NCBI RefSeq assembly: GCF_051622035.1
Contig: NC_135360.1
Coordinates: 29,963,206 to 30,027,205 of the forward strand
DNA length: 64,000 nt
From: Arctopsyche grandis
Taxonomy: Eukaryota; Arthropoda; Insecta; Trichoptera; Hydropsychidae
Reading direction: 5' to 3'
Both the position numbers and the translations under genes were made by a program. Positions 22,527 through 34,112 of this stretch are shown in pieces. The notes under the pieces were generated by a model that saw only the letters and a list, made by a program, of their open reading frames with translations, did no database searches and was not told where the DNA came from. Position 1 is the stretch's first letter. The number at the start of each line of letters is the position of its first letter.

Positions 22527-23494
22527 TTAACCCTTTGGCTGCTACGAGGTTTTTCAATGTCCAAGCGAAAAATGCTAACATTTGTAATTATTTTGAAAAA
22601 AAATAAATATAATATTTTTTTTTACATACTTACTTCGCCGAACACTCGTAATTTTTATAATACTTTATATACATTTTTAAGAAGCAGTCGTGAACTCAGT
22701 GCTCTCTCTTTCTGTCTTGCTTTTACATGCGTGCGTGCGAAAGAGATACCTACATATATACACTAAATAAGTTTTGACGATTGTTTTCCGAGGCTTTATT
22801 CTTTTCAATAATCTATTTTTAGATATCGATGCATCCTTACAACATGCGATATATTCGAAACAGGTAGCGGTCTCTCTCTCTTTCTTTCTTGGTTTTAATT
22901 GTGTACGTATGAGCGAGACACACAAGGATGCGAAGTTTCTAATAATCAAATAATTTTTCAACATGTATCATAAACATTTTGTATGCATTTCAGTTGCATT
23001 TGATTGATTGCATGAATTCGTGACGTCTCGTGACCTATATAATTGAAAGCGGATTTCTATTGTTTTTTGCCATTTATTTTAACTCTGCAAAATGATATCG
23101 GACAGTGAAAGTGATGAAAGCGAAATAATAGCTCCTCGCCGAGGAACTCGACAAATCAGCAACTCTACTGATTCTGAAAATGAATTTATCGATAATAATC
23201 AATTCCCAAGTAATAACTCCTTATATGACATTGACAACGAACCCGAAATTTACTTTGATGATGAACCCGAAATTGAAGAGCTTTTATTTAAAAAATTGAT
23301 AAATATTTATAAAGCTTGATTGAAAAATAAATATAAATACGTATATAAAAAAAATGTTTCGTGCCACTGATGCGCTGGTGGCTCAAAGAAAGTATTGAAA
23401 TACGACAATTAATGACGTCAACAACGATCGTCGTAGCAATCTTCGCCGATTTCAAAACAACGATTTATCGTTGTTGTAGCAGTCAAAGGGTTAA
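22527..23494 (+). mobile_element. piggyBac-like element with TTAA duplications
   Basis: The element runs 22531-23490, with TTAA at 22527-22530 and 23491-23494. The ends are CCCTTTGGCTGCTACGA and GTAGCAGTCAAAGGG, near-perfect inverted repeats. It lies inside the AT-rich tail of a minus-strand LINE-like repeat. It keeps only an N-terminal transposase frame. Confidence 0.88.
23092..23319 (+). pseudogene. piggyBac transposase N-terminal fragment
   Basis: A 75-codon frame starts with a true ATG and reads MISDSESDESEIIAPRRGTR, then acidic stretches (DNEPEIYFDDEPEIEELLF). Acidic Ser-rich N-termini are typical of piggyBac transposases and the position inside a TTAA-flanked element supports that origin. 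No catalytic DDD domain follows; the frame stops and the element's 3' end comes within 170 bp. Confidence 0.6.
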
Positions 23495-24060
23495 ACAGAC
23501 CATTGTGGCATAACAGGAATTCCTAAAGCGCCACAATGGTCAAAAAATATAGCACAAAAAAGAAAAAAAAACAAAATAACAATTAAACATAAACATAAAT
23601 ACATTCATACATAAACATAAAAAATAGCATTTATAATAACAGATAAAGTAAAAATATCAAATAAAATATAGCATAAGGAATGCCTTGCACCTACAGCCAG
23701 TTTCAATAAATATGTAAGAAACAACTACAAATACAAAACATCCCTGTAAGGCCCAAATGGAAGAGAGTTAATCAAAATTTCACTCATAAATCACAATCAA
23801 TGATGAAAACAATGATGAGCGCAGACTACCAGATAAATGGGTTAGAGTAATTTCCGACAATTTACGCTCACTAAGGTGGAAAATATCACATTCAGTCTCG
23901 GCAGCAACGATTTCATTAAGAAGTCGGATAGCTCCTACTTCCTACTTTATTTAGTTATACTTTCCTTATTTAATTTGTGTATTTGTATATGTAATTTGTT
24001 TATTTAACTTGTATTTTTTCCTTTTGTACTTCTTAATATTTTTAGCACACTGGTCGCTTT
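23495..24060 (-). repeat. LINE-like 3' region with CCATTGTGG hairpin
   Basis: On the minus strand the hairpin CCATTGTGGC/GCCACAATGG (23502-23540) precedes an AT-rich ATAAATAAATAA tail, which is interrupted by the piggyBac insertion. The same hairpin with tail is at 36050-36123 on the + strand. The upstream boundary is uncertain. Confidence 0.65.
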
Positions 24061-24084
24061 GGAGCAATCTGTTAGACTGAATGT

Positions 24085-25030
24085 GTGTTCATAGATAGTA
24101 CATAATTTTTACATTATATTAAATTAACATTAAAAATTTTAACAACTTTTTCAACTTTTCCCACCGTCACAGATAGAATTTGCTCAAATTTAAATTTAGC
24201 GCATTTCACAGTGTTATTACAGTGTAAAGAATTAATTTTTTATTTATTTTTATTTTTTTTATTTTTTACATATATACCAGGAAGGCCTTACAGGTAAATC
24301 CCAATGCGCCTTCCTGGCCAATTACAAATACAAATGAAGCATTTTTTTTATTATAAGTCGTTGAATTGCGAGACACTGAAAAAACTCGCAAATTAACGAG
24401 ACATCTATGAATTGTACATAAATTTTTATTGTACATCCATCAAATTTCAAATAGTGGTGACATAGTAGGTAGGAAGGATTTTTAGCCAATTTTTTTTTTT
24501 TCCGGGAACCGTTTCAACAATGAAATCAGAGAAAATTGGCAAACTCTGATAGGAAACGATCAACCTGGAGTCACAAATCCAGGTCTGACCAACAGCATAC
24601 TCTGAAAAATTCATTTTCATTCAGGGATAGAACCCGGCACCTTCTTGACGGTAAGCAGAAGCTTAACGTCCGAGCTATGCTGCTGGCTATGTACTATAAT
24701 GATAACAGGTAATGGCCACTAGAAATTATGTACTATCTATATAAAGGATCTTTGTCCTCTATAGTTAAGGTTTTCTTTTCCCTTTTATACCCACAAGCTA
24801 TATGCATTTCAATTATAATTGATAGTACATAATTTCTAGTGGCCATTACCTTTTATCATTAATTGATTACACTGTAACAACATTAATTCTTTACACTGTA
24901 ATAACACTGTGAAATGTGCTAAATTTAAATTTGAGCAAATTCTATCTGTGACGGTGGGAAAAGTTGAAAAAGTTGTTAAAATTTTTAATATTAATTTATA
25001 TCATGTAAAAATTAGTTACTATGTATGAAC
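24085..25030. mobile_element. foldback element interrupted by a SINE
   Basis: Left arm 24085-24240 pairs with right arm 24870-25030 (AAAAATTTTAACAACTTTTTC and GATAGAATTTGCTCAAATTT are visible in both orientations). The inner left arm 24702-24745 pairs with 24815-24860 (GGCCACTAGAAATTATGTAC). The SINE at 24243-24695 splits the left arm. Confidence 0.75.
24243..24695 (-). mobile_element. tRNA-headed SINE inside the foldback
   Basis: The tail TTTACATATATACCAGGAAGG faces left, and the head (complement of CGAGCTATGCTGCTGG) ends at about 24690. All body blocks are present. Very similar to the copies at 52935 and 54703. Confidence 0.85.
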
Positions 25031-25654
25031 ACAAAGTCAATTCGATTGTATTTTTGTGTGAAAGAAATAATAAAAGCCCAAAAAACTATTAATAGTGACT
25101 TATTGTTTAAATTTAAGGTACATTTTTTAGCCCATTCTCAAAGACTTCAAAGAGTGTTTGTCTGTAATAGTCCCCTGTCCAAAAAATGTTTTTAAGTTAA
25201 ACCAATGAGTGAGAGGTGACTACGAGCTTGTTAAAATACAAAGTGTTCTATGGCTCAGGTCACGCAGGGCTGTTTTGGTCCTTCGTACAAATGCATCTCC
25301 GGACTCCAGAGAGATATATGCAGTTAGATTAAACGTTTCACACCCGGTGATTTATTAGTCGTTCATATTTTTATACATTTGGTCTGGTCGGTGTAGCCGA
25401 GAGTTATGTTCTGGGATATGTGTAATGAAATTAAATATTTATAATATAATACTGATTCTTCAAAAGGTATAAAATTCCGACTGTTACAATATTGATCAAA
25501 ATATATAAAAATAGCATTAATTTATGTACAAGTCATATGAGATGATCGAAACATATGTATGTAGTCATATTATACATAATAATATGTAAATTAAACTAAA
25601 TTAAACATCCTCATTCAGCTGTCACTTTGACACATAATTATAATATTACACGCT

Positions 25655-25735
25655 GTCCAGTTCACGCATTCGGCAAAAAATTTGCCGAATCCGTGAACTG
25701 GGCAACGTGCTTGCATTTTTCACGCATTCGGCAAA
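25655..25735. repeat. short palindrome plus half copy
   Basis: CCAGTTCACGCATTCGGCAA is followed after three bases by its near complement. A third, partial CACGCATTCGGCAAAACACG follows about 50 bp on. Confidence 0.7.
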
Positions 25736-25879
25736 ACACGATCAGTTTATTTTTTAAAATGTTATTTTATTCTTCCAAATATTGTCATGTTTATATTTAT
25801 TGAAATGTCTTTGATATGTTTTCGTTTTTGAATGCATAATTAATATTGCCGTGTGCTGTCATCGAATAGCCTTTATCCT

Positions 25880-26075
25880 CATCGACTAGTGGTTAGCATA
25901 TAATGCTTTAAACAAAGTGGTCACTTGGTCTTTGAACAAAGAGTTCAAATCCCACCGTTTCCTGCTGGCCAGACCTTGAATTTGTGACTCCAGGTCAATC
26001 GTTTCCTATCAGAGTTTGCCAATTATCTGATTTTCATTGAAACTGAAACGAAATGTAATTGGCCATCGCGGGTCG
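25880..26075 (+). mobile_element. 5' half of a SINE, variant head
   Basis: The head CATCGACTAGTGGTTAGCAT and B-box-like GTTCAAATCCC match the 1445 copy. The body stops near 26060 before the 3' hairpin. Confidence 0.7.
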
Positions 26076-27109
26076 AGTGGGGGATGAAGTCTCATGATCG
26101 GTTCGACTTAAGCATTTATATCTTGTTGGGATTCATACAGAATGCAATAAGTTTACGAGAACAAATCTCAATTAATACTGAGAGGATCAAACCATTGCTT
26201 TAATATATTTATAATAAAACACAGTATATACATACAGAATATTATATAAGTTTGGAATGAACACATCATACGTGTTAATACTTGAGATTACATTATTGGA
26301 CAGAACTTTCCCGTATACCTAATATATACATATATAAGTACAAAAGAACCATCATCATTTAAATAAAATTCAATGTCGAAAAGATCCGATTTATAATTAA
26401 GTAAGTAACCTATCTGTATAAAACAGTAGATGGATTCGGAAGAAAATAAATGCAACATTTAATTACATATATGCTTTCTTACAATAGCCGTCTAACATAT
26501 TATGTATATGAAGAACGAAAACACAACCGGCTCAAATGAGTTTCCAACACATTCTACTGAATCATGTTGGTGTTTCAAATATGTGAGAATCTCTATAAAT
26601 AGAATTTGGGCAGCTCCGCGATGATTAATGTGATGTAGAAATTGCGTGTGAGAATGTCCTTGACTAGTATATTACTCTCCGCAGAACAATTCCTTCAACT
26701 ACAGCAGCGTTTCAGATTGAAGATAACACTATCGAATTCAACTATAATAAATACCGAAATGTTCCTTTACCGGCAACAAAATCACCTTATAGTTTCGATA
26801 TAATATAATCTTTCAACAGTTCGTTATATTGAGAATTTACTCTTATTTCTAATATGAATAATATAATATACATTCCAAATGTTCATTATAATGAAACTAA
26901 TCTACCTAAATGCTGTTCAAATCGTTATGTCGGAAATATCAGTTATATTCTAGCCTTAGTTCTCAGCTTAATAGTCGTTTAATACGTTGCCAATTCCGTA
27001 TAGGTCTGTTGCCAGATTTTTGAATACTTTAATCTTCCATATGCATCTTTTAAACATTGTTTATTTTAAATTTGCACAACATTAACGTGTATTGTGTTTG
27101 TTTTTTCAG

Positions 27110-27256
27110 AGGCATCGACTAGTGAATGACATTCTATCGTACGAACTGAGACACGGTATCCACGCCTTATCTATAATCACAAAGACGCCCGATCAATGGA
27201 CGGACAACCAACCAATCGAACCTAGCCCCGCGTGTAGGGGTGGTTTTGGTAAATAA
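27110..27256 (+). CDS. BOLA1: BolA-like protein 1, coding exon 2 (C-terminus)
   Basis: This exon follows a TTTTTTCAG acceptor in phase 0 and encodes residues 73-120. The junction gives LLRRHRLVNDILSYELRHGI, the signature RHRLV block with the invariant histidine that helps bind iron or the cluster in BolA-glutaredoxin complexes. It ends in TPDQW and SPACRGG, the C-terminal pattern of the BOLA1 subfamily rather than BOLA2 or BOLA3. The stop is TAA at 27254. An AATAAA overlaps the stop (27252-27257) and another lies at 27526-27531; the second is the more plausible polyadenylation signal. ash2 ends about 1.2 kb further on, on the other strand. Confidence 0.93.
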   Translation, partial: RHRLVNDILSYELRHGIHALSIITKTPDQWTDNQPIEPSPACRGGFGK

Positions 27257-27580
27257 AACTAGGTCATTCCCTCTTACAATTTTTATATTTTATTTTACTT
27301 AGGAGCATATATGAAAAATAGTTTATTGTAACTATTTATAGATAATATAGTGTAATAATATAATAAATACTGATTATATAGCCGTATCGTTTTTAACATT
27401 TCATTCTACAGTATTTGACGATTGGGAACATCGTATTCGTTTTGTACATTTCATTGTTATGAATTTACATGCATAAGAATACCATTTGTTAAATATTTTC
27501 ATCGAGAAGCTGATGCGAATGTTAAAATAAATAAAAAAAAATTAAGACACACGATGAATTTTCATTTATCCTTATATCAC

Positions 27581-28134
27581 TCAACCCTTTGAATGCTGAC
27601 CAACGCCGATCGGCGTTTTGCCAACAAGTCCATGAACCTGAAACACGCCTATAGGCGTATTTTGAGTATGTAAAAAATAAACAAGAATACTACCCGTTAG
27701 GCCTTTCCAGGTTGCATTGAACATGGGTTGTGTAATTTATAAAGACTGGTTTACACCGGAATTTCTGAATTTATAACCATAGCAGAATTTTCCGATGGAA
27801 ATCCCTAACTGCCAAGTATTTTAAATTGTGGCTTAGCATTTAGACTGTGAGCATTACATTTTAACAACAATTAAGAAGATGGAACTAGTTTTGGAAAAAT
27901 ACATACATTCATTAATAGACTTATTTTGTTATATTGTTGCAAGATATATTATAGAGTCTAAACACCCTTTACAAATCTCGAAATCCTCAGCAGTAGTTAT
28001 CTAGGGTTTGTTTGGATCAGCTACAATTTTTATACCTGTTTTATATTGGATTTCTAATTCTAGTAGGAAATGCTGGCGAAATTTTCAGCGTGGCGGGCTT
28101 TCAACAGAAACGACATCAGCACTCAAAGGGTTAA
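27581..28134. mobile_element. piggyBac-type MITE between BolA and ash2
   Basis: The element runs 27585-28130, with ends CCCTTTGAATGCTGA and TCAGCACTCAAAGGG. The right flank is TTAA; the left flank is TCAA, probably a mutated TTAA. No transposase domain was found inside. Confidence 0.75.
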
Positions 28135-28437
28135 TCATGAATCAGAATATACATACATCATCTATCAAAATGTACAAAGACTCGGATTCGTTACAATATC
28201 TAAATATTACACTATATACATACATACATACATCATTGGATAAGTTATTTCGCATACGGATCTGAATAACAATTGATTACAAATTGAAAGAAAATATTCA
28301 TTTATATAAAATTATAAACTTTGATTTATCTAAATTTATACAAAATTTCATCAACATCGCACTCGTAGGCAACAATTCAATATCACACACTTGATCAATT
28401 GTTTAACACTTCGCCGATGTTAAATTTACTCGTACCA

Positions 28438-28542
28438 TCAAATGTTGAAGTTGTCGAGGCGCAGCTTTCCTTCATTGTCGGTGAGATACAACATATCGGC
28501 CATGGTCTGTTCGCAGATCGCTTCCTCCGCCTTTTCGCACAT
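28438..28542 (-). CDS. ash2: ash2, last coding exon
   Basis: The exon encodes residues 509-542 and the stop. It follows an acceptor ending TTTTAG in phase 0. The peptide CEKAEEAICEQTMADMLYLT, then DNEGKLRLDNFNI, is the C-terminal helix that binds DPY30 in Ash2 proteins, and the final residues are close to those I recall for Drosophila Ash2. I see no AATAAA within 300 bp downstream on the minus strand; a TATAAA variant lies near 28304. Confidence 0.95.
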   Translation of the reverse strand: MCEKAEEAICEQTMADMLYLTDNEGKLRLDNFNI

Positions 28543-28787
28543 CTAAAACGCAACAAATTGAACTTAGCACACCTATACAAGCAATTGAAGGTGCTACTTT
28601 AGTATGCGGTCTACCTTAGAATGCGATCTACCCTTGAATCACAGTCGACTATTTTTTTTTTATTTGTATCGTAGCAACGATCTGTTTATTACAATTTTTT
28701 AATATAACATAATATAAGTTTTTTCCTGCCGCCCCATAATGTTGTCGAAGCATTTCTATCAAAATATCGTCAGCTGCTAAGAAAATA

Positions 28788-29565
28788 CCGACCCTAACTT
28801 AATCTTACATGAATAGGGCCAACCCTAACTTAACCTAACCTAACCTGACCCTTAAATAAAAAGATGTTGGCTGCTAAGATATATTTTTTTAAGTTTTATT
28901 TCATCAATATTTTCACATAATAAAACATATATTAACCCTTTGCCCGTGGCAATAAATAAAGCGAAAAAGCCCTGTATGCGGCGGCGCCTTTTTCGCGAAT
29001 TTGGCAATCGAGTTTTCGACCTTAAATACAGATTTTAATATTTACTCAAGTAACCAGATATGTTAATTAACACATAAAGTATTATTTTAAACAATAAAAT
29101 ACATAATATATTAGTTTTGGCTTAATTGTCAAATAATCATTCTTCATACAATTGAGACGTATCGTCTCAAATTGTATGAAGACGTGACGTCACATAAACG
29201 AGGTTTCAGTATGGTTCCACAAAAAACTAATTTTGACTGGTATATATTCATTTTAAGCAAATTGAATACTTGGAATTCAACTCTCAGTAATACATTCAAC
29301 CAATTTTGAACCTTAAAACAGTTGAAATAGACGCATATAAGCCTCAAAATCCCGTGCAAAGTTCAAAAATTCTATGGAAGACAGCCGGCTTGTTCAGAAA
29401 TTCTATGGGCGACAAAGTTCAGAAATTCTATGGAAGACAGACTTGTCGCCCAAAGCTTCCATAGAAGACGCCCGCGGGCAAACGGTTAACAGCCAACACC
29501 TATTTATTAAAGGGTCAGGTTAGGTTAAGTTAAGGTTGGCCCTATTAATTCAAGATTAGGTTAAT
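28788..29565. repeat. inverted arms with CCTAA motifs, interrupted by a MITE
   Basis: The left arm (AGGGCCAACCCTAACTTAAC, then CTAACCTAACCTGACCC and GTTGGCTG) is complemented by the right arm at 29490-29563. The CCTAA runs resemble the insect telomere repeat TTAGG, but they are short and imperfect. Confidence 0.7.
28932..29489. mobile_element. piggyBac-type MITE nested in the foldback
   Basis: The element runs 28936-29485 with TTAA on both sides. The ends are CCCTTTGCCCGTGGC and GCCCGCGGGCAAACGG. Inside, CTTCATACAATTGAGACG meets its near complement at 29143-29182, and TTCAGAAATTCTATGG-like units occur three times at 29365-29440. Confidence 0.82.
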
Positions 29566-30314
29566 TACTCTTATTACTCTTGAGATGATTAGTTTTCAAA
29601 ATATGTATGTGTTCAAAGCTATGTAATTTGCGACATTAAAAAGATGGATTATTTTACTGCGCGTGTTGATTCAAGTCAGAATACATTTTTATTTTTGCAA
29701 TATGATCCAACGATATATGAATAGTGATCGTTTTTTTCCAATAACAGCACTAATATTACATATATGTATATGTATGTGTGTATATTTAAATAAAAGTGTG
29801 TGGTAAATATTGTTACTATTTCGGGTAACTTTTTTTTCTCGATCTTATACATACATATGATTCAGTTTTCTTCTTTCATATTCTAATAAGGAATCTTGCC
29901 TTTAATAGCCAAGTTTTACATTTTCAATTCAGCTAATAAATCTCAGGCTGAGAGCTCAGTGTTGATATGTCTAAAAAATCTAATTTATCAGGGCAGGGTT
30001 TTGAAGACTGCAAATAATCAGAGGGACTGAATATAAAAATGAATAGATTTTAAGTAATATATTTAATTAACATTAATTTAAGCTGGGATCATAAATATGA
30101 TTGAAATTTTAATCATCATTGTATTTCTTCAAGTGTACTTCTTCAAGAGTCGGTATTATTCAGCCTCAGTGTCACACGCGAGAACTGAGATAGTGAGACC
30201 GCATATTAAAGTAAAATCGTGAAGGTAGATCGCATACTAAAGTAGATATGTGAAGGTAGACCGCATACTAAAGTGGCACCCCATTTAATATATGAACAAA
30301 TGAATAATAATTAC

Positions 30315-30572
30315 CCCTCGGAAGTCGAAATTCACATTCGAAGGTGGATATTTAAAATTGGGTCCGAAATTGATGCTGACGGTGCAGTTTTTATGCAACG
30401 AGACGGAAGGGTAATAACAACCGCCGTATATATCGATGAAAGCGTCTCCTTGATTCTCGCCGTTCTTGAAAAATATTATCTTGCTTCCATCCAGCGCTTT
30501 CAAATTGTTAACGGCCTCCTGTACGTTATCTTTGTCTTCGTAATAGAGATGACTTTTGAATTTTACGAGCGG
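30315..30572 (-). CDS. ash2: ash2 exon: second half of the SPRY domain
   Basis: The exon spans residues 423-508, phase 0 at both ends, and follows the acceptor TGTATTCAG. It reads PLVKFKSHLYYEDKDNVQEA, with IIFFKNGENQGDAFIDIYGG and YYPSVSLHKNCTVSINFGPN. This is the C-terminal half of the Ash2 SPRY domain, which binds RbBP5 and stimulates MLL/Trx-type methyltransferases. The exon ends after NVNFDFRG at a GTAATT donor. Confidence 0.96.
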
Positions 30573-30661
30573 CTGAATACACACAACACATTCAAACATC
30601 AAACATTGTACTAAAAATTACATACATATATACTCAACCGATATATAAACATTGGACTCAC

Positions 30662-30785
30662 TCTATCTTTGTAAGTATTTGGTATGTGATTCACTTGAGT
30701 AGAATCCGGTAAGCAGATCATAAATCCTAAAGTATCACCTTCACCGTATCCCGGACTGTAATGTTTGCCGTGAGATTCGTGAAAT
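30662..30785 (-). CDS. ash2: ash2 exon: SPRY domain, GYGEGD block
   Basis: This 124-bp exon encodes residues 381-422. It reads FHESHGKHYSPGYGEGDTLG and FMICLPDSTQVNHIPNTYKD, closely matching the same block in the human protein. A poly-pyrimidine run of about 15 T (poly-A on +) sits just before its CAG acceptor. The phase is 2 in and 0 out. Confidence 0.96.
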
Positions 30786-30873
30786 CTGAAAAAAAAAAAA
30801 AAAACGCCGTCTACAATCTGTTCTAGCAAACCTCATTATCATAAACTACATACATATGTATGTGTTATATAAC

Positions 30874-31030
30874 CTGGTGCCTTTTCTAGATCTCCACGAG
30901 TAGCCGAATTTATCATAGCCGAGAGGCGCCTGAAGATTAGCATACGCTTGACCCCATCCCATTCTACTCGCTGAACCATCCGGCATTTCTTCGATGGTTG
31001 CCTCCCAGTACCAATTTGATCTCGTGACAC
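30874..31030 (-). CDS. ash2: ash2 exon: SPRY domain, WYWEATIEEM block
   Basis: The exon covers residues 329-381. It reads VTRSNWYWEATIEEMPDGSA, then RMGWGQAYANLQAPLGYDKF and SWRSRKGT. The order and residues are those of the SPRY core of Ash2. It starts in phase 1 after AAATCAG and ends in phase 2 at GTTATA. The intron to the next exon is only 88 bp. Confidence 0.96.
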
Positions 31031-31107
31031 CTGATTTGCGCGATAACATTATGTATTGTATTCACAAAACACAAAAGCATACATATAGAAAATATTGCAC
31101 AATTTAC

Positions 31108-31288
31108 CATGAGAAGATCGAACCATGCAGTATCCTTTGTCTCCGGTTACGGCGAGACGATCTTCGGACAGCCGCAACTGTGGAGCACGATCGTGAAGAG
31201 CCAAAAGTGCTCCACCGCCTCCGACCATAGCTCGGTACAACCATCCCGGAATAGGTTTCCCTGACCATTCATTACTTTCATCAAATTC
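31108..31288 (-). CDS. ash2: ash2 exon: start of the SPRY domain
   Basis: The exon covers residues 269-329. It reads [20 protein letters not shown], then [20 protein letters not shown] and [13 protein letters not shown]. The ALHDRAPQL block is the classic entry to the SPRY domain. Here MVGGGG replaces the residues that differ between species. Acceptor TTGTTATAG is short of pyrimidines but in frame. Confidence 0.95.
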
Positions 31289-31429
31289 CTATAACAATAA
31301 TTTTACATTATTTATTTATCGATTACAGAACAGAAACAGAAACTAGTGTTGTACCCGATGAAATATCATCGCATGGGTGTTGGCATATTAAGTTATTAAA
31401 TAAAAATTAAAAATTAAAAGAAATGTGTC

Positions 31430-31665
31430 CAACCGTTATAATTGGTTTCAAGGATTATCTCCAGACTAAGTGCAAGTAGGCTAAACAATGGCCACCGAAT
31501 TGGCCGCTATTGGTCCCTTCTCAGAAGTGACCGATAGCGTGGGACTGAGTGTCGTGGGAATACATATCCGGGTACATGCCTAAACAATAGGGAAGTAACC
31601 GGACGTCGAAGATGCCCTGAGCGACCGATCCGTTATAAGGCGGTACTTGAGCGATATCAAGAAAT
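31430..31665 (-). mobile_element. LTR fragment, family of 46329-46740
   Basis: The complement of blocks from the solo LTR at 46.3-46.7 kb is recognisable (AATTGGTTTCAAGGATTATC, GGACTGAGTGTCGTGGGAA, ACAATAGGGAAGTAACCGGA). Neither terminus is intact. It lies in the ash2 intron upstream of exon 31108-31288. Confidence 0.7.
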
Positions 31666-32850
31666 GCATATGGCACGCATAATTTTTTGCGCATGTTTAA
31701 AAGTATCTAAAAAAAACCACGTGCCACATTCACCACTGTGTGATTTCGCCCTTATAGTACACCGAGTGTTATCGCAGATACACACAGGCAGAATAGCGAT
31801 ATTATATACATATATATTTTCAAAACATTGACACCAAAAATGTTTCTACATATTTATTTATACAATATATTATATATTAACCCCGACCATAGGTGCCACT
31901 ACAGATTGCCCAAGACGAAACCTATGATCCAACTTCTGTACTGAGTAACAAATACATGTAGGAAAGATTTTCGAACGTGCTGAATGTGTGGTTGCCGAAC
32001 ATGCACGGTATGAAGCGTGTATGGGACACTTGCCGTGAGGCTTGTCCGACGTTAAGACGTATAAATAAACTGTCTGAGCTACTCTATGTGTATTATTTGG
32101 AACCCCCTGCATCCAGGATCCTACATACATAATGATTATACACAAAATATGAGTTGAAAACACTATGCAACAACCCCTGTCACTCAACTCTTCCACTGCG
32201 AAAGCTGCTATAGCATATATAGATGTTCCTTTTCCAAAATTAACTGAACAAAACTAAATAATTGATTGCAATGCGCCTCAATATTGCTACTGCTTCACTC
32301 AATTCAACCAGGAAGGTCGAGTGTGTCGACATTACATCATCATCATCGCCCAATCTTGCAAAAATGTTGAGATTATTGATGCGAATTAACAATGGCAAAA
32401 AACACTAAAGATTTTATTCAATATGTTGAATAAACCTATCACTATCACTTAATACAACAATCCTTCAAATTATTTTTTATTCGAAAAAAAAATGACAATT
32501 GTTTTTCCAAGTAAATTTTCATAGACAAATTTTAACATGTTACAATTGAATATGTCCGATTTTCTTATCGCAAATTAATCACACTGTTTATATATTAAAT
32601 TTTGCGAAACGGACACTTTTACGCGACTCGAGCATTGTAAAATTTACCACGAATAATGGACAAACAAAACATCGACTTGCATAATCTAATTTTTTCCTTT
32701 TGATGCATGTATTTAGAATAAAATAGCACTATAAGCTAAACAGCAGATAAGTGAAATATAACACCAATGTCAGCTATTTTCTGAAATATACCGCGTACAT
32801 GTACAGAGTGGGGCAGAAACAATTATACTTTTAATAACTTGAAATTCCAT
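31666..32850. other. ash2 intron, no clear element
   Basis: A block at 31680-31745 (CTAAAAAAAACCACGTGCC, TGTGATTTCGCCCTTA) recurs at 49065-49140 and 49395-49460. Nothing else is recognised. Confidence 0.4.
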
Positions 32851-32854
32851 AAAT

Positions 32855-33070
32855 ATTTACCGGTACTAGCGAAACCGGTTTTTGATCGAAATTAAACGTC
32901 CGGTAGTACCGAAATATGATAATGCCACTTTTAAGTTAGTTGAATTAAGAAGAAAACGTTGAATCACCTAGTTTGTATGGAAGAATGAGTCAACACTCAA
33001 CAATCTTTTTGACCTGCTATTCAAAAGAGCCGCTAAATATATCATAAATTTTAAATAAATCAAAGATAAA
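32855..33070 (+). repeat. ACCGGT-element fragment
   Basis: The blocks TTACCGGTACTAGCGAAACC, TTTTTGATCG and GTATGGAAGAATGAGTCAAC, CTTTTTGACCTGCTAT, match the left part of the 4667-6191 element and its flank. Confidence 0.6.
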
Positions 33071-33223
33071 CTATACTGAAAATATCGTACTAACACTCGA
33101 GACTACATATTTCCGAATATATTATTGATCAACAATGAGAAGCCTCATTGCTTTCCAAATATTTCAGAAACCTAATTTTATCACATGACAAATTATTTGA
33201 ATACATCTGGATATACATATAAT

Positions 33224-33395
33224 TTCGAAAGAGACTTTGTATGTAGGGTTTGGGTGGGAGAATTCGTGACGTCAAATTCAATAAAAAACAAATAAAATAA
33301 AACTATTCAAATAAAATAAACAAAACGTTTACTATTAGCCATATTTAAGTGGTTTATATTAAAAATACTGAGCAAAGCCGGGTAAAACCACAAGT
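33224..33395 (+). repeat. copy of the GCCGGGTAAAAC repeat
   Basis: It starts ATAATTTCGAAAGAGACTTT and ends GAGCAAAGCCGGGTAAAACC, as in the 14490-14775 copy, with the middle shortened. Confidence 0.65.
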
Positions 33396-33833
33396 GTATA
33401 ATATTTAAAAGCTAAAACCATCCCCTCCACACAAAAATTATTCAAAGTCAAAAATTTATTTACTCTTTTTGACACTCGCTGAAATGATTTGACGCATCAT
33501 TTTGTTATTAAATAATTAATTAAAGCAAATGATTAAAACAATTAATGATAAATAATTAAATTTCTGTTGTTATTATTCTTCAATTATTGAATAGTTTGAA
33601 ATGGATGAACATACAATTTGTTTGTATTTATCCGGTGAACATTTACTTTTCAATCTTGTATTCATTTTCAAATTACTAATCGTTTTAATTGTTCCACACC
33701 ATACTTTACATATAATAAAATACATAAATAAACTTATTTATACTACACATACATACAAACGTACGTAGATATATAAGAGTAAAACAATTTTTTAAGTCAA
33801 ACTTTGTAGAACATTATCAAGAAGACAAATTTA

Positions 33834-34112
<279 letters not shown>

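Larger units (their letters stand above)
22251..27109 (+). other. BolA intron, filled with repeats
   Basis: The 4.86-kb intron starts GTAAGG and ends TTTTTTCAG. It contains a piggyBac derivative, a LINE tail, a foldback interrupted by a SINE, a small palindrome and a SINE fragment, each listed separately. The last kilobase (26076-27109) shows no recognisable element. Confidence 0.85.
28590..30280. mobile_element. 1.7-kb inverted-repeat element filling the last ash2 intron
   Basis: The left end GGTGCTACTTTAGTATGCGG pairs with the right end, whose complement reads GGTGCCACTTTAGTATGCGG and continues GTCTACCTT on both sides. The right end holds two extra partial copies of the same motif at about 31-44 bp spacing. 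No transposase is recognised. Only 47 bp separate it from the acceptor side exon and 34 bp from the donor side exon. No clear target-site duplication. Confidence 0.7.

Noticed and set aside
28795..28860. True interstitial telomere array
   Set aside because: Only about three imperfect CCTAA units are present, too few for a telomeric array.
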